Origin: Roseiconus nitratireducens
Lineage (GTDB): Bacteria; Planctomycetota; Planctomycetia; Pirellulales; Pirellulaceae
DNA length: 64,000 bases
Direction of reading: 5' to 3'
Assembly: GCF_008629675.1 (NCBI RefSeq)
Contig: NZ_VWOX01000002.1
Span: 434,001 to 498,000, forward strand
This document shows positions 1 through 8,065 of this stretch, piece after piece; the first letter of the stretch is position 1, and each line of letters begins with the position of its first letter. The position numbers were made by a program, and so were the translations under genes. The notes under the pieces were generated by a model. The model was not told the origin of the DNA and searched no databases. It saw only the letters and a list, made by a program, of their open reading frames with translations.

Positions 1-257
1 AGGTCCAAGAACACGGTGAAGGCCCGGATCACCGTTCGCACCTGCTGATCGTCCAGCCCGGCAACCAAGGCTTTCAGCCGCTCATCGGCCTCGGCAGCTC
101 CGCGACGACGGTCACGCGCCGCGAGCCGCAGGTTCTCGACCAGCTCCAAAGCCGCGGCTCCCTCGCATTGTCGAATGATTTCCCCCAGCACGGTGCCCAG
201 AAAACCGATCTCCGCGCGAAGGGTGTTGTCCGAATCTGACGTGGTTGCCGACGACAT
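1..257 (-). CDS. ppc: Phosphoenolpyruvate carboxylase, N-terminal fragment
   Basis: Only the first 85 residues lie in the window; the gene runs off the left edge. The fragment reads as the start of bacterial PEPC: a short polar leader, then LRAEIGFLGTVLGEIIRQ, a VENLR segment, RDRRRG, and VIRAFTVFLDL. These match in order the helical N-terminus of E. coli Ppc (LGKVLGETI, VETIRKLSK, ARAFSQFLNL). The family enzyme adds bicarbonate to PEP to make oxaloacetate, an anaplerotic step in the cytoplasm. The ATG at 257 has an AGGA about 10 nt upstream. Its neighbours dabA and dabB on the same strand would supply bicarbonate, which fits. Catalytic residues lie outside the window, so integrity cannot be judged. 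Confidence 0.85.
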   Translation of the reverse strand, partial: MSSATTSDSDNTLRAEIGFLGTVLGEIIRQCEGAAALELVENLRLAARDRRRGAAEADERLKALVAGLDDQQVRTVIRAFTVFLD

Positions 258-843
258 GACGTTGCGATCCTGTGGCGGTGAAGGAAATATCGGGCATTTG
301 GCTGCTCCGCTGATAGGACACCCATCGGGAAAAGATGCTAGCGGACACAGAACATCAGGCCCGGTCGGGGACAGCAATGGCAGCGATCGGGCTCTTCCAG
401 TCGGAAGAACAGTGGATTATCGCCACCAGGGAACCATCCGTGCCACCGCCGTCGGCGGGCCATCCGCCGACCGGCGGTTGATCAAACGCTGGCAGGTGCA
501 CAACGGCGGAGATGCATGCATCGCCGTCGCACGCGCAGCGAAGGTCGGGTAGCGTGGCGTCCGCACCGAACCGTCGCCCACGCAATCTGAACAGCCCGGT
601 AAATCACAAACGGGCCGGTAAATCACAAACGGGCCCGTACATCGCAAACAGGGCCAGTACAGCGACAATCAATTCGTCCGGCGTGAATCAGCCGGTACGA
701 CCTCAGTCAGATCGCAGATTCCGAAGCCTGCAGGATGCTTGCGCTCCGCATCTCAGGCTCCGGCGGGCGTCGCTCCCGCCAGCTGACGTCTCGCCTTGTG
801 CCTCGCAAACCTGAATCGCCAACGGACCTCGCATCGATGAACC
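258..843. other. Gap between dabA and ppc
   Basis: This 586-bp stretch has no convincing gene. Short open frames here have no recognisable protein character. It holds the tandem repeat at 598-655 and presumably the ppc promoter. dabA (upstream) and ppc (downstream) are read in the same direction across it, and no hairpin with a T-run was seen. Confidence 0.6.
598..655. repeat. Tandem 19-20 bp repeat upstream of ppc
   Basis: Two exact copies of GGTAAATCACAAACGGGCC lie head to tail at 598-616 and 617-635. A diverged third copy follows at 636-655 (CGTACATCGCAAACAGGGCC), and a further weak half copy reaches about 671. The array sits about 340 bp upstream of the ppc start. It could bind a regulator or simply be a small satellite. 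The sequence does not decide between these. Confidence 0.7.
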
Positions 844-3531
844 TCATGCATCGGACGCTGCGAAAGTCGGTTGCGGTGGCCGGGCGTTTTCCCTCTCGCG
901 GCGATTCTGAGAACCTTGTGTGTCGGATTGAAGCCGCCCGAGATCTCCCAGCGACCGCCACCGGCCGTCGTGTCCGTATCGAAACGCCCGTCCCTGATCG
1001 ATCGCGATCAAGTGCATCCAGCCGCCAGCCAGCAAGTTTCGGACGACGGCGTGCGTGTCGATCACGGCCTGGATCTTTTCCCGCGGCGCCACGATGACCG
1101 ACTGCAAACGCAAGGGATGATGTTGGAATCGTTTGCCGTTGTGAATCGATTGCCAAGCCATGCCGGTTTTCAGATCGCCTCCGTTGCCCGAAAGGATGCC
1201 GAATTGTCCCACCACGTTATGAACGGCCTTGCTGCCGCTGCCAAAGCGACCGTGATCGGCGACGGACGCGTAGTACTGCATGTTGATCCAATGGGCCACG
1301 ACCATCGGTGCCGTCATGATCGTTTCCAGGACCGTTCCGTCTTCGTCCTGACGATGATCGTAGCTGTGCAGAAACGATCGGCCATCCAGGTTTGCCCCGC
1401 GCGTCCAACTCCGTGGCCCCGCGACGAATCCGGCGTTCCCCGCCAATCCCCATTCCGGACGAACCTCCGACCAATCCGTTGCCAGTTGTTGCACCAGGGT
1501 GTCCGCGTTGGAAGACTCGCCAGCCTGAGCCGCCGTTTCAACATGACGTTCTTGTCGCGTTTGCAGTCCCGCTTGCTCCGCCATCGCTTTCAGTTGATCC
1601 AGATCCGCACTGACCCGCGAGGGCATGGAGTCCTGGTCGAAGAATTCCAACTGGTCGGTGGTCGTGTTGTGCAGCGCGGCGACGAAACACGTGTCTTCCG
1701 GGATCTCGATTCCCTGCTCGGATAAGCCTCGGCGAACCTCCGGCCGATTCAACAACATCGCTGCCAATCGCGCGTTGGGTTCGCCCGAATGCCCCCCACA
1801 GGCTCCGCAGTCCAAGGCGGCCGCCAAGGGGTTGTTGGCACTTTGACTGGCGTGCCCACACAAGACCACCAATCGAGCAAAATCCGACTTCAGGCCAACG
1901 GCGCCCAGCATCGATGCCGCCAATTGGACCTGCTCTTTCTCGCCCAGGGTCTGCAGATCAGTAGGATCGATCGCCAAAGCGACCTTGTCGCGATCCCGCC
2001 TGTGAATCCCGTCCCATCGTCCCTCCGAGGGATCCGCTACGGGGAACCCGAGCACCCATTTGGCGAACTTCACCCCATACCACAACCCCGTCGTTTCGAC
2101 GAACGAAAAGCATCCGACCGCCGAGGTCTGAAACGATTGCCACAGTGCCCGCCAGTCCCGGCAGCGCTGACGCGATTCGACCGTCGTCGGTTCCGGCTGT
2201 TGAGCATCCGCGGACAGCGTCTCGCGAACTCTCAGGCTGGGCTTGAGCAACGCCGGGACATGGTGATCCCCCTCGCAGCCGCCCAGTTCAATCGATTCGA
2301 TCGGCATCCCAAAGAATCCCGCGACTCCAAAGGTTTCCACTTCATCGGAAACCCGCTCCAAGTTTCGTCGAAAGCGTTCGGATCGGACGTCAATGCAGAA
2401 GGCAAGTTGTGCCAGCTTGCGATCCGTTGACACCGTTTCCCCCGCGGACTCACGATCTACTGATTCACTCAATTCCGCCGGCGAAAGCGAACCTAGCAGC
2501 GTCTCGCGATATCGGATCTCGGTGGCGCGAAGCAGCAGTTGACGGAGCCGCGCATCCCGAACTTCCGCGGCTGACTCCTTCGGCAGCACTGCGGATTCCG
2601 CATTCCCATAGAACCCCCAGTTGAATTGGATGTTCAATCCGCGCCCCAGCCCCGCATCGTAAGCCAAACGAATGGCCAACAGCCCCAGGAAATGATCCGC
2701 ATCGGACACCTCGGCCTGTTGCTGATCCTGGTACCGGGTCCACGCGGCCCAACCCGGGATCGAGAGGGCCTGACACAACAGAAAACTCTCCCACAAGGAC
2801 CGCGGGATCCTCAAGTCGGAAAGACATTTCAAAAGGGCCGACCGGGCGGATCCAGGCAGGCTGCTGACGTATTCGCGAAAACCGGGAAGCCCGGCAATCT
2901 CCATGCTCAAGTCCTTGGACGCGGCAGATCGCCAAGCCTGGAACAGCGTCAAATCCTTCCAAGGGCTTTTCCAAGTCGCTTGACCTTCATCGTAGTGCGC
3001 CGCGAGGTGCTTGGAGATTTCATCGACGATGGTCTCCTGCCAGGACGTCGCCAGTGATGCGTCGCAGGTCTCCGCCATCGTCCGAATGCGGTGTCGTTTC
3101 CGCACCGGCGATTCATTGTCACCCTGTTTTTTCGCGTACGCGTCCTGCAGCGTCTGCACGACTTGCTCGACGGTCCAAGGCGTTTGCCCGGCCTCTTCCG
3201 ATTCGGCCAGCTCACTCAATGCGGCTTCGATCTCCGCAATTCCAAGTTCTCCTTCGACAAACTGTTCCGCGTAATATGCCAAAGGCATCAACGTTTCGCA
3301 GTCCGAAACAATCCGCAGGTACTCGCGCGTTTCGCCAAAGGAACGCTCGCTAAGTCCGGCCAGCGGATTGACCGCGATGTAGTCCTTCAACGGCCAAACC
3401 GGCATGATCGCCTCGCTCACTCTTGCGATCAGTTCCTGGAACTGTCGCAACACGTGCGGATCCTCGTACGGCGGCGGCAAGAATTCTCCCACCACGGGCT
3501 CGGTATCGCATTCGGTAGCGTGAAGATTCAT
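844..3531 (-). CDS. dabA: DabA, inorganic carbon accumulation subunit (DUF2309, carbonic-anhydrase-like)
   Basis: This 895-residue cytoplasmic protein is the zinc subunit of the DabAB complex, which with DabB couples ion flow to one-way hydration of CO2 to bicarbonate. The four family active-site residues are all visible: Cys379 and Asp381 in LAFCIDVRSE, His560 in VVLCGHAS, and Cys575 in ALDCGACGG. The order and the 15-residue His-Cys spacing match beta-carbonic-anhydrase-like DabA of Halothiobacillus. The N-terminus WPLKDYIAVNPLAG is also typical. The frame stays open upstream, but the ATG at 3531 follows a GAGAAAGAGAAG purine tract. The longer version would overlap dabB and lacks family similarity. 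It lies 56 bp downstream of dabB and is very likely cotranscribed with it. Confidence 0.93.
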   Translation of the reverse strand: MNLHATECDTEPVVGEFLPPPYEDPHVLRQFQELIARVSEAIMPVWPLKDYIAVNPLAGLSERSFGETREYLRIVSDCETLMPLAYYAEQFVEGELGIAEIEAALSELAESEEAGQTPWTVEQVVQTLQDAYAKKQGDNESPVRKRHRIRTMAETCDASLATSWQETIVDEISKHLAAHYDEGQATWKSPWKDLTLFQAWRSAASKDLSMEIAGLPGFREYVSSLPGSARSALLKCLSDLRIPRSLWESFLLCQALSIPGWAAWTRYQDQQQAEVSDADHFLGLLAIRLAYDAGLGRGLNIQFNWGFYGNAESAVLPKESAAEVRDARLRQLLLRATEIRYRETLLGSLSPAELSESVDRESAGETVSTDRKLAQLAFCIDVRSERFRRNLERVSDEVETFGVAGFFGMPIESIELGGCEGDHHVPALLKPSLRVRETLSADAQQPEPTTVESRQRCRDWRALWQSFQTSAVGCFSFVETTGLWYGVKFAKWVLGFPVADPSEGRWDGIHRRDRDKVALAIDPTDLQTLGEKEQVQLAASMLGAVGLKSDFARLVVLCGHASQSANNPLAAALDCGACGGHSGEPNARLAAMLLNRPEVRRGLSEQGIEIPEDTCFVAALHNTTTDQLEFFDQDSMPSRVSADLDQLKAMAEQAGLQTRQERHVETAAQAGESSNADTLVQQLATDWSEVRPEWGLAGNAGFVAGPRSWTRGANLDGRSFLHSYDHRQDEDGTVLETIMTAPMVVAHWINMQYYASVADHGRFGSGSKAVHNVVGQFGILSGNGGDLKTGMAWQSIHNGKRFQHHPLRLQSVIVAPREKIQAVIDTHAVVRNLLAGGWMHLIAIDQGRAFRYGHDGRWRSLGDLGRLQSDTQGSQNRRERENARPPQPTFAASDA

Positions 3532-3587
3532 CTTCTCTTTCTCGCAGGATAAAGAAACGTGAAACGGTTCGGTAAGACGGCGACGAT

Positions 3588-5180
3588 TCAGCTGGAGCGA
3601 AGCGGGACCAGAATGCGACGCAGCAGTTCGTCCAGGTAAAACCCGTTCGAAGCGTGCACATACCAGGGACGCAACCAGTCCGCCGACCGGCTCGCGGCTG
3701 CAAGGGTTTGCAACGTCCAAAGACCGCTGAACGTCAGCGCCAGTGCGATCAACACAAACGTGCCGGCGTACAGAGACGTGACGGACGCAACGTTCGGCGA
3801 AACCAGGAAATCGATTCCCCGATATGCGGTGGCGTACAACGCGCACAGCCCCGCCGAGACTCCGATCGCACGCACCAGCAATCCGGTGTCACCGATCTGT
3901 CGGACTCGGGCCAGCCAATCAGTCAACGCAAGGCTTAGCACCGCTGCCAAAAGCAATCCGCCCGGCTTGTGCAGCGGGTCAACGCCCAGCAGTGCCAGCA
4001 TTGCGACGCAGCCAGCCAGCACCGCTGCCGCCATCAACCAGCAACCTGACCACCCATTTGCGATCGTGCCCGGTCGACTCCCATGCACAGCGCGACTTCG
4101 GTCGATCACGCTTCCACTGCTGAGAAATGCGTGGGCCTTGTACAACGAGTGTGCCAGCAAATGCAGCATCGCGGCTGCGTAGGCTCCCAAACCGCATTGC
4201 AGCATCATGAACCCCATCTGTGCGATGGTCGAATAAGCCAACGATTTTTTCACACTGGTTTGGGTCATCATGACCAACGCCGCAAACCCCGCCGTCAGCC
4301 CACCGAGGATCGCCAGCCCCGAGAGTGCGACCGGTGACAAGGCGACCAACGGGCTGGTCCGAATGATCAGGTACCCGCCGGCATTGATGATGCCGGCGTG
4401 CATCAAGGCCGAAACTGGAGTCGGTGTTTCCAGCGATTGAGGTACCCAGGTATGAAACGGGAGCTGTGCCGATTTCATGGCGGCCGCGACCGCCAGCAAT
4501 CCTCCGATCGCTTGGACCGCGGGTGTGGACGTCAAACCCGGATCCTTTAGCAGTTCAAACAGCTGGGGCAGATCCAGCGTCCCAAACGTCCGGTAGACCA
4601 AGACGATGGCGGCCGCAAACGCAGCATCGCCCATGCGACTGACGGTGAACTTCGACCACGCCGCACGCCCGGCCGCCGGGCGTTCTCGGTAGTGCAGTAA
4701 CAATTGATGCAAGCCGAATCCGACAACGATCCAGCTCACCCACATCAGCGCGAGGTTGCCGGAAAGGATGAACAACGAAACGGAACCCAGCGTCGTGCCA
4801 ACCCAGCAGAAATAAGCACCCTGGTTCGGTTCTCCGTCCAGATACCGGATCGAGTACCGACAGATCACCCAACCGATCGAAGCGACCAGGCAAAACATCA
4901 GCGAAGAAACACCGTCCAGATAAATCGTGGCCGCCAACGGCGTCCCCGGAAGTTCCATCAACGGCAGACGAACCGCTTGTGTCGGGGATTCCCCAATCTT
5001 GGAAAGCACGATCCATCCAAGGGCGACCCAGCCGAACAGGGCTTGGACGGCGGCGATCGCCGTCACCCATTGACGGACCACGCGTGGATTCCGGTTGGCC
5101 AGCCCGCACGAGGGTAGGACGACGAAGCCGAGCAGCAGGAAAGCCGTCAGGGACGGGAGGAAGGTGATCGCATCAGCCAT
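3588..5180 (-). CDS. dabB: DabB, proton-conducting membrane subunit (NuoL/MrpA-like)
   Basis: This 530-residue polytopic membrane protein belongs to the proton-translocating NADH dehydrogenase subunit 5 family. Most of its length is alternating hydrophobic helices, about 14 by eye. Family landmarks include the LPFHTWVPQSLETPTPVSAL segment, HAGIINAGGYLI, KKSLAYSTIAQMGFM and HLLAHSLYKAHAFLSSG, which carry the conserved His and Lys residues of the ion channel. Next to a DUF2309 gene this is the DabB arrangement rather than respiratory complex I; no other nuo genes are present. It would anchor DabA to the membrane and let cations drive CO2 hydration. The ATG at 5180 opens the operon. Confidence 0.92.
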   Translation of the reverse strand: MADAITFLPSLTAFLLLGFVVLPSCGLANRNPRVVRQWVTAIAAVQALFGWVALGWIVLSKIGESPTQAVRLPLMELPGTPLAATIYLDGVSSLMFCLVASIGWVICRYSIRYLDGEPNQGAYFCWVGTTLGSVSLFILSGNLALMWVSWIVVGFGLHQLLLHYRERPAAGRAAWSKFTVSRMGDAAFAAAIVLVYRTFGTLDLPQLFELLKDPGLTSTPAVQAIGGLLAVAAAMKSAQLPFHTWVPQSLETPTPVSALMHAGIINAGGYLIIRTSPLVALSPVALSGLAILGGLTAGFAALVMMTQTSVKKSLAYSTIAQMGFMMLQCGLGAYAAAMLHLLAHSLYKAHAFLSSGSVIDRSRAVHGSRPGTIANGWSGCWLMAAAVLAGCVAMLALLGVDPLHKPGGLLLAAVLSLALTDWLARVRQIGDTGLLVRAIGVSAGLCALYATAYRGIDFLVSPNVASVTSLYAGTFVLIALALTFSGLWTLQTLAAASRSADWLRPWYVHASNGFYLDELLRRILVPLRSS

Positions 5181-5230
5181 GGGGTCACTCCGGTCAAGTT
5201 AAGTGCCTGGGTTTTCGCGAAATCTATTAC

Positions 5231-5263
5231 ACGACTTTTGTGTCGTCAATTGCATGTCGTCAA
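5231..5263. promoter_or_regulatory. Candidate operator between dabB and the divergent regulator
   Basis: The direct repeat TGTCGTCAA occurs at 5241-5249 and 5255-5263, 14 bp apart. An inverted partner ACGAC at 5231-5235 pairs with GTCGT at 5242-5246. The element lies about 50-80 bp upstream of dabB, in the only intergenic space shared with the divergent winged-helix gene. Control of dabBA by that protein is an inference. Confidence 0.4.
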
Positions 5264-5497
5264 AATCCGCGGCTTTGCTTGAGCGTTTTGACCGTGGTTG
5301 CAGCGACAATCGACGCGAATCCCCCGCGATTTACCGGATTTCCGTGTCACGAAAAAAAATTCGTGAATTGTGGCGACTGGTTGGTCTGATAGACTGATGA
5401 CGCAGGTGCTCTTCCTCTTCCCCTCCGGTACGGCCCTGGCTCGCGGCGTCCCCGGCTGCGGCCGGCTACCCGGTCACAGGACTCGCCGTTCGGAAAC

Positions 5498-5884
5498 ATG
5501 GCCCCCAAAACCAATCGAAGCCGATCCCCGCAGGCTCGCGGCGCTGCGGGCCCCTCTGAGCGCGCGGCGGAAACCGCGACGCTGGCCCCTCGGACTGCTT
5601 CCGGAGAGCCGCTTCACCGCTGGACATTCTTGACCAACCATGCCCACGTCCTGATCGTGTTGAATTCCAGTCCCGGGCTGGTGTTGAGAGAAGTCGCGGC
5701 ACGGGTCGGCATCACCGAACGCGCGGTGCAACGGATCCTGCAAGACCTGGAAGAAGGCGGTTTCATTCGTCGCGAGAAGGTCGGTCGGCGAAATCAGTAC
5801 GAGGTGCTGACCGATGCCCCGCTTCGCCATCCGATTGAAGAACACCGGAACATCGGCGACTTACTCCGCCTGATCAACGGTTGA
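5498..5884 (+). CDS. Winged helix-turn-helix transcriptional regulator
   Basis: This is a 128-residue protein with a disordered, basic N-terminal 35 residues and one winged-helix domain. The HTH is visible as [19 protein letters not shown], followed by [16 protein letters not shown] and NQYEV, the usual beta-wing of MarR/ArsR-like single-domain regulators. No ligand domain or metal-binding cysteines were seen. It is read divergently from dabBA across about 320 bp, so it is a good candidate for the local regulator of carbon uptake. Similar small winged-helix genes are common in planctomycetes with no known ligand. Several upstream in-frame codons could start translation; the ATG at 5498 is the simplest choice. 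Confidence 0.8.
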   Translation: MAPKTNRSRSPQARGAAGPSERAAETATLAPRTASGEPLHRWTFLTNHAHVLIVLNSSPGLVLREVAARVGITERAVQRILQDLEEGGFIRREKVGRRNQYEVLTDAPLRHPIEEHRNIGDLLRLING

Positions 5885-6388
5885 CGGGGAAACACCGCAA
5901 CTTGCGGTCAGCATCGAACGGCAAGAAGTGACGCGGCACCACCGCCCGGTGAAGGCACGTGCATGCATTCCGCCAACGCGATCTTTCTGTGCGTGGTGAC
6001 GTGCGCTGGGGTGTGAACGATTCCGTCGTGCGACGCAGTCCATCTGATTGAATCCGCCGGTGAAAGATCGCCGGCTGGCATTTTCGGTCAACCGGCGACC
6101 CGCGCCACGTGATCTCTGTTTGACCCTCTTGCCATCCGCAAAACGGCCATCTGATCGCAAATCACGCAACCTGTTTGCTTAAACACCCGTCGTAGCGGGC
6201 CGTTGGCGATTGGTCCGGGACTTGCATCACTGGCCAACAAACCTGAACGCGTGTGTTCGCGATCAGCTTCATCGTGTTCCGTCGGCATTGACGACGGGTG
6301 GCCACCCTCAAGGTTGCCAGCGCGGCGCCTGACGTCCGCATTGCACGGAACCGTTTCCTTACTACTGCTTGCCTGATAGGAGCCCCCG
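5885..6388. other. Gap without a gene
   Basis: About 500 bp with no supported coding sequence, RNA gene or strong hairpin. The last 20 bases hold the AGGAG ribosome binding site (about 6 nt from the ATG) of the secreted protein that follows. Confidence 0.6.
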
Positions 6389-6865
6389 ATGACGTCCGTC
6401 CGCCCCATGTTGGTTGCAACCGCCGTCGCCCTGTCCGTTTCCTTTTGCGGTTGGGGAATTGCGGAAGAAACTGCCGGTAAAGACGAGTCTCAATCCATCC
6501 GCGAGCAACTTGCCGGAAGCTGGAAACTTTCCAAAGGCGTGAGCCAAGGTCGTGAGTTGTCCGAGGATCAGTTGGACGGCCGCAGGGTGATGATCGAAAA
6601 AAACACGATCATCACGTTCGACAAAGAAAAGAACGAACTTTACCGCGCCCTGTTTTTGATCGACTCGTCCGCGTCGCCGATCGAAATCACGATGACGACC
6701 GACATGAAAGACGTCCCGGAAACGAAGGCTCTGGGGATCCTGCGTCTACTGGATGATGGCGGATGGGAGCTGTGTTACGGCCTGCCGGGAACCCCACGCC
6801 CGAAGAAGTTCGAATCACAGAAAGGGAGCAAGCACATGTTGTTCGGGATGGAGCCTCTCAAATAA
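6389..6865 (+). CDS. Secreted TIGR03067-type lipocalin-like protein
   Basis: This 158-residue protein has a Sec signal peptide (MTSVRPMLVATAVALSVSF, cut near residue 25). A single small domain follows, beginning QLAGSWKL and ending with LRLLDDGGWELCYGLPG and PRPKKFES. This WKL...G...L.LCY...P..F layout is the planctomycete-enriched TIGR03067 domain, a predicted beta-barrel of unknown function found in exported proteins and fused to sigma factors or kinases. The ATG at 6389 has a clear AGGAG site. It is followed after 84 bp by another secreted protein on the same strand. Substrate and role are unknown. Confidence 0.75.
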   Translation: MTSVRPMLVATAVALSVSFCGWGIAEETAGKDESQSIREQLAGSWKLSKGVSQGRELSEDQLDGRRVMIEKNTIITFDKEKNELYRALFLIDSSASPIEITMTTDMKDVPETKALGILRLLDDGGWELCYGLPGTPRPKKFESQKGSKHMLFGMEPLK

Positions 6866-6949
6866 ACGCGTTGCCCCGACGTTGGTCCGTCTGCGGCGAA
6901 TCGGTTCGCCCGCAGGCAAACAGTCACTTCTGCACACCGAGTCAAAACA

Positions 6950-7600
6950 ATGAAATCTACATCGTTCTTTGCGGTCCTTGCCCTTCTCTTTTGTTTCTCT
7001 GCGACATCTCCGGCGGACGACGACTTGTTCGACGACGACGACGCATCCACCGCGGCGGGTGATGTCATCGAAGCGCGGGGAGAGTTGGCGCGAGGGCTTG
7101 GAAAAGGCAGCTACCTGAAATCGCTGTCGGCGAAACAGCTGCAAGCGGCCATCGACAAGATGTTGGACAACCGGCGTGAAAGCGTCGAAACCTATTACAA
7201 GTTGCGAGAGCTTCGTGATGAGGCCGTCGACAACGAAACGAACATCACTCAGGAGCGGGCTCAGCGGATCGCGGCGATGAAAGCCCCTGATCGTCTGACG
7301 AAAAGTCAAATTGACCGCAACTCCGGAAAGTTGTATTGGCCATCGCCGTTGGATGATGACGCACTGGCGGCGTACCGCAAACCGATTGAAGAGACGCTGA
7401 AAAAACGAAGCTCTCCCGGGGAAGAGTACAACAAGTGGGACCACCTGAAAGTCCGCCGGATGGTCAGTTTGATCTCCGCCGCCGTGGAATCCGTGGAAGA
7501 CAGGATGGACCCAGCCGAGGTGGTGGCGCTGAACCAGTACCTCGACCGGATCGATTACGAGTCGCGATTCAACGCTGCCGATGAGCGCGTCGATTTCTAA
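6950..7600 (+). CDS. Secreted acidic helical protein of unknown function
   Basis: This 216-residue protein has a signal peptide (MKSTSFFAVLALLFCFSA) followed at once by an acidic patch, DDDLFDDDDAST. The rest is charged and predicted helical, rich in Lys/Arg/Glu, with a repeated alanine-leucine pattern around SAKQLQAAIDKMLDNRR. No catalytic motif or known domain was recognised. Planctomycetes encode many such exported helical proteins. It ends 16 bp before a set of three tandem hairpins, which probably mark the end of this transcript. Confidence 0.7.
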   Translation: MKSTSFFAVLALLFCFSATSPADDDLFDDDDASTAAGDVIEARGELARGLGKGSYLKSLSAKQLQAAIDKMLDNRRESVETYYKLRELRDEAVDNETNITQERAQRIAAMKAPDRLTKSQIDRNSGKLYWPSPLDDDALAAYRKPIEETLKKRSSPGEEYNKWDHLKVRRMVSLISAAVESVEDRMDPAEVVALNQYLDRIDYESRFNAADERVDF

Positions 7601-7616
7601 GGACGTCTGAGGTGAA

Positions 7617-7718
7617 GGGCCCACGCGGTTCGTGGCGTGGGCCCATCCAATTGACTCTCCTTCAATCAAGGAGGGTCGAGCGGCAGCGAGAAGGATCTTA
7701 TTCGTCTTCTCGCTGCCG
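7617..7718. terminator. Three tandem hairpins after the secreted-protein pair
   Basis: Stem 1 pairs GGGCCCACGC (7617-7626) with GCGTGGGCCC (7635-7644) around an 8-nt loop. Stem 2 pairs GACTCTCCTT (7653-7662) with AAGGAGGGTC (7668-7677), with one G-T pair. Stem 3 pairs CGGCAGCGAGAAG (7681-7693) with CTTCTCGCTGCCG (7706-7718) perfectly over 13 bp. None is followed by a T-run, so this is either a factor-assisted terminator, an RNA-stabilising 3' structure, or a structured RNA. Confidence 0.65.
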
Positions 7719-7890
7719 CCCGATTCTCTCGTTCGAAACTGGGCGCATTGCCACAGCGAGCCACAACCGGAGCCGTGGACGGTTCCCGTAGGAGACGCGT
7801 GGCTGCAAGCCCATTTGTTCTTCCGCACCGCATAAAACATTGCTGCGGCCGTTGCCGGATTCCCGGCGTCGGAAAACCTTGTTTCAGATT

Positions 7891-7907
7891 TCAGAGGTGA
7901 CCTCTGA
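7891..7907. promoter_or_regulatory. Perfect 17-bp dyad upstream of the Anbu gene
   Basis: TCAGAGGT and ACCTCTGA face each other around a single G. With only one central base this cannot form an RNA hairpin, so a dimeric protein binding site is the natural reading. It lies 158 bp upstream of the GTG start chosen for the Anbu homologue. Nothing else coding was seen in 7719-8065. Confidence 0.4.
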
Positions 7908-8065
7908 CTCGGTCGGTGCGGCCGTCTCGGGCACCTTGCCTGACTGCGTATCCCGTGTGAAACTTCCTGAATCGTGTGAATGTTTTGGCGCTCACCAAGC
8001 CGATCCGTTCTGCAGTTCGCCGATCATGGCGTGATGAGAAACTCAATCTAATTTCAGGAAGCGAC

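Noticed and set aside
3532..3846. Extended DabA reading frame with about 105 more N-terminal residues
   Set aside because: The added part overlaps dabB in another frame, has no DabA similarity, and a purine-rich ribosome site lies just before the ATG at 3531.
5224..5249. TTGACG and TAATAG as a dabB sigma-70 promoter on the minus strand
   Set aside because: The spacer would be only 14 bp, too short for a confident call.
6164..6190. Similarity to 9956-9980 (CAACCTGTTT...AAACxCCC)
   Set aside because: The match is short and gapped, likely chance.
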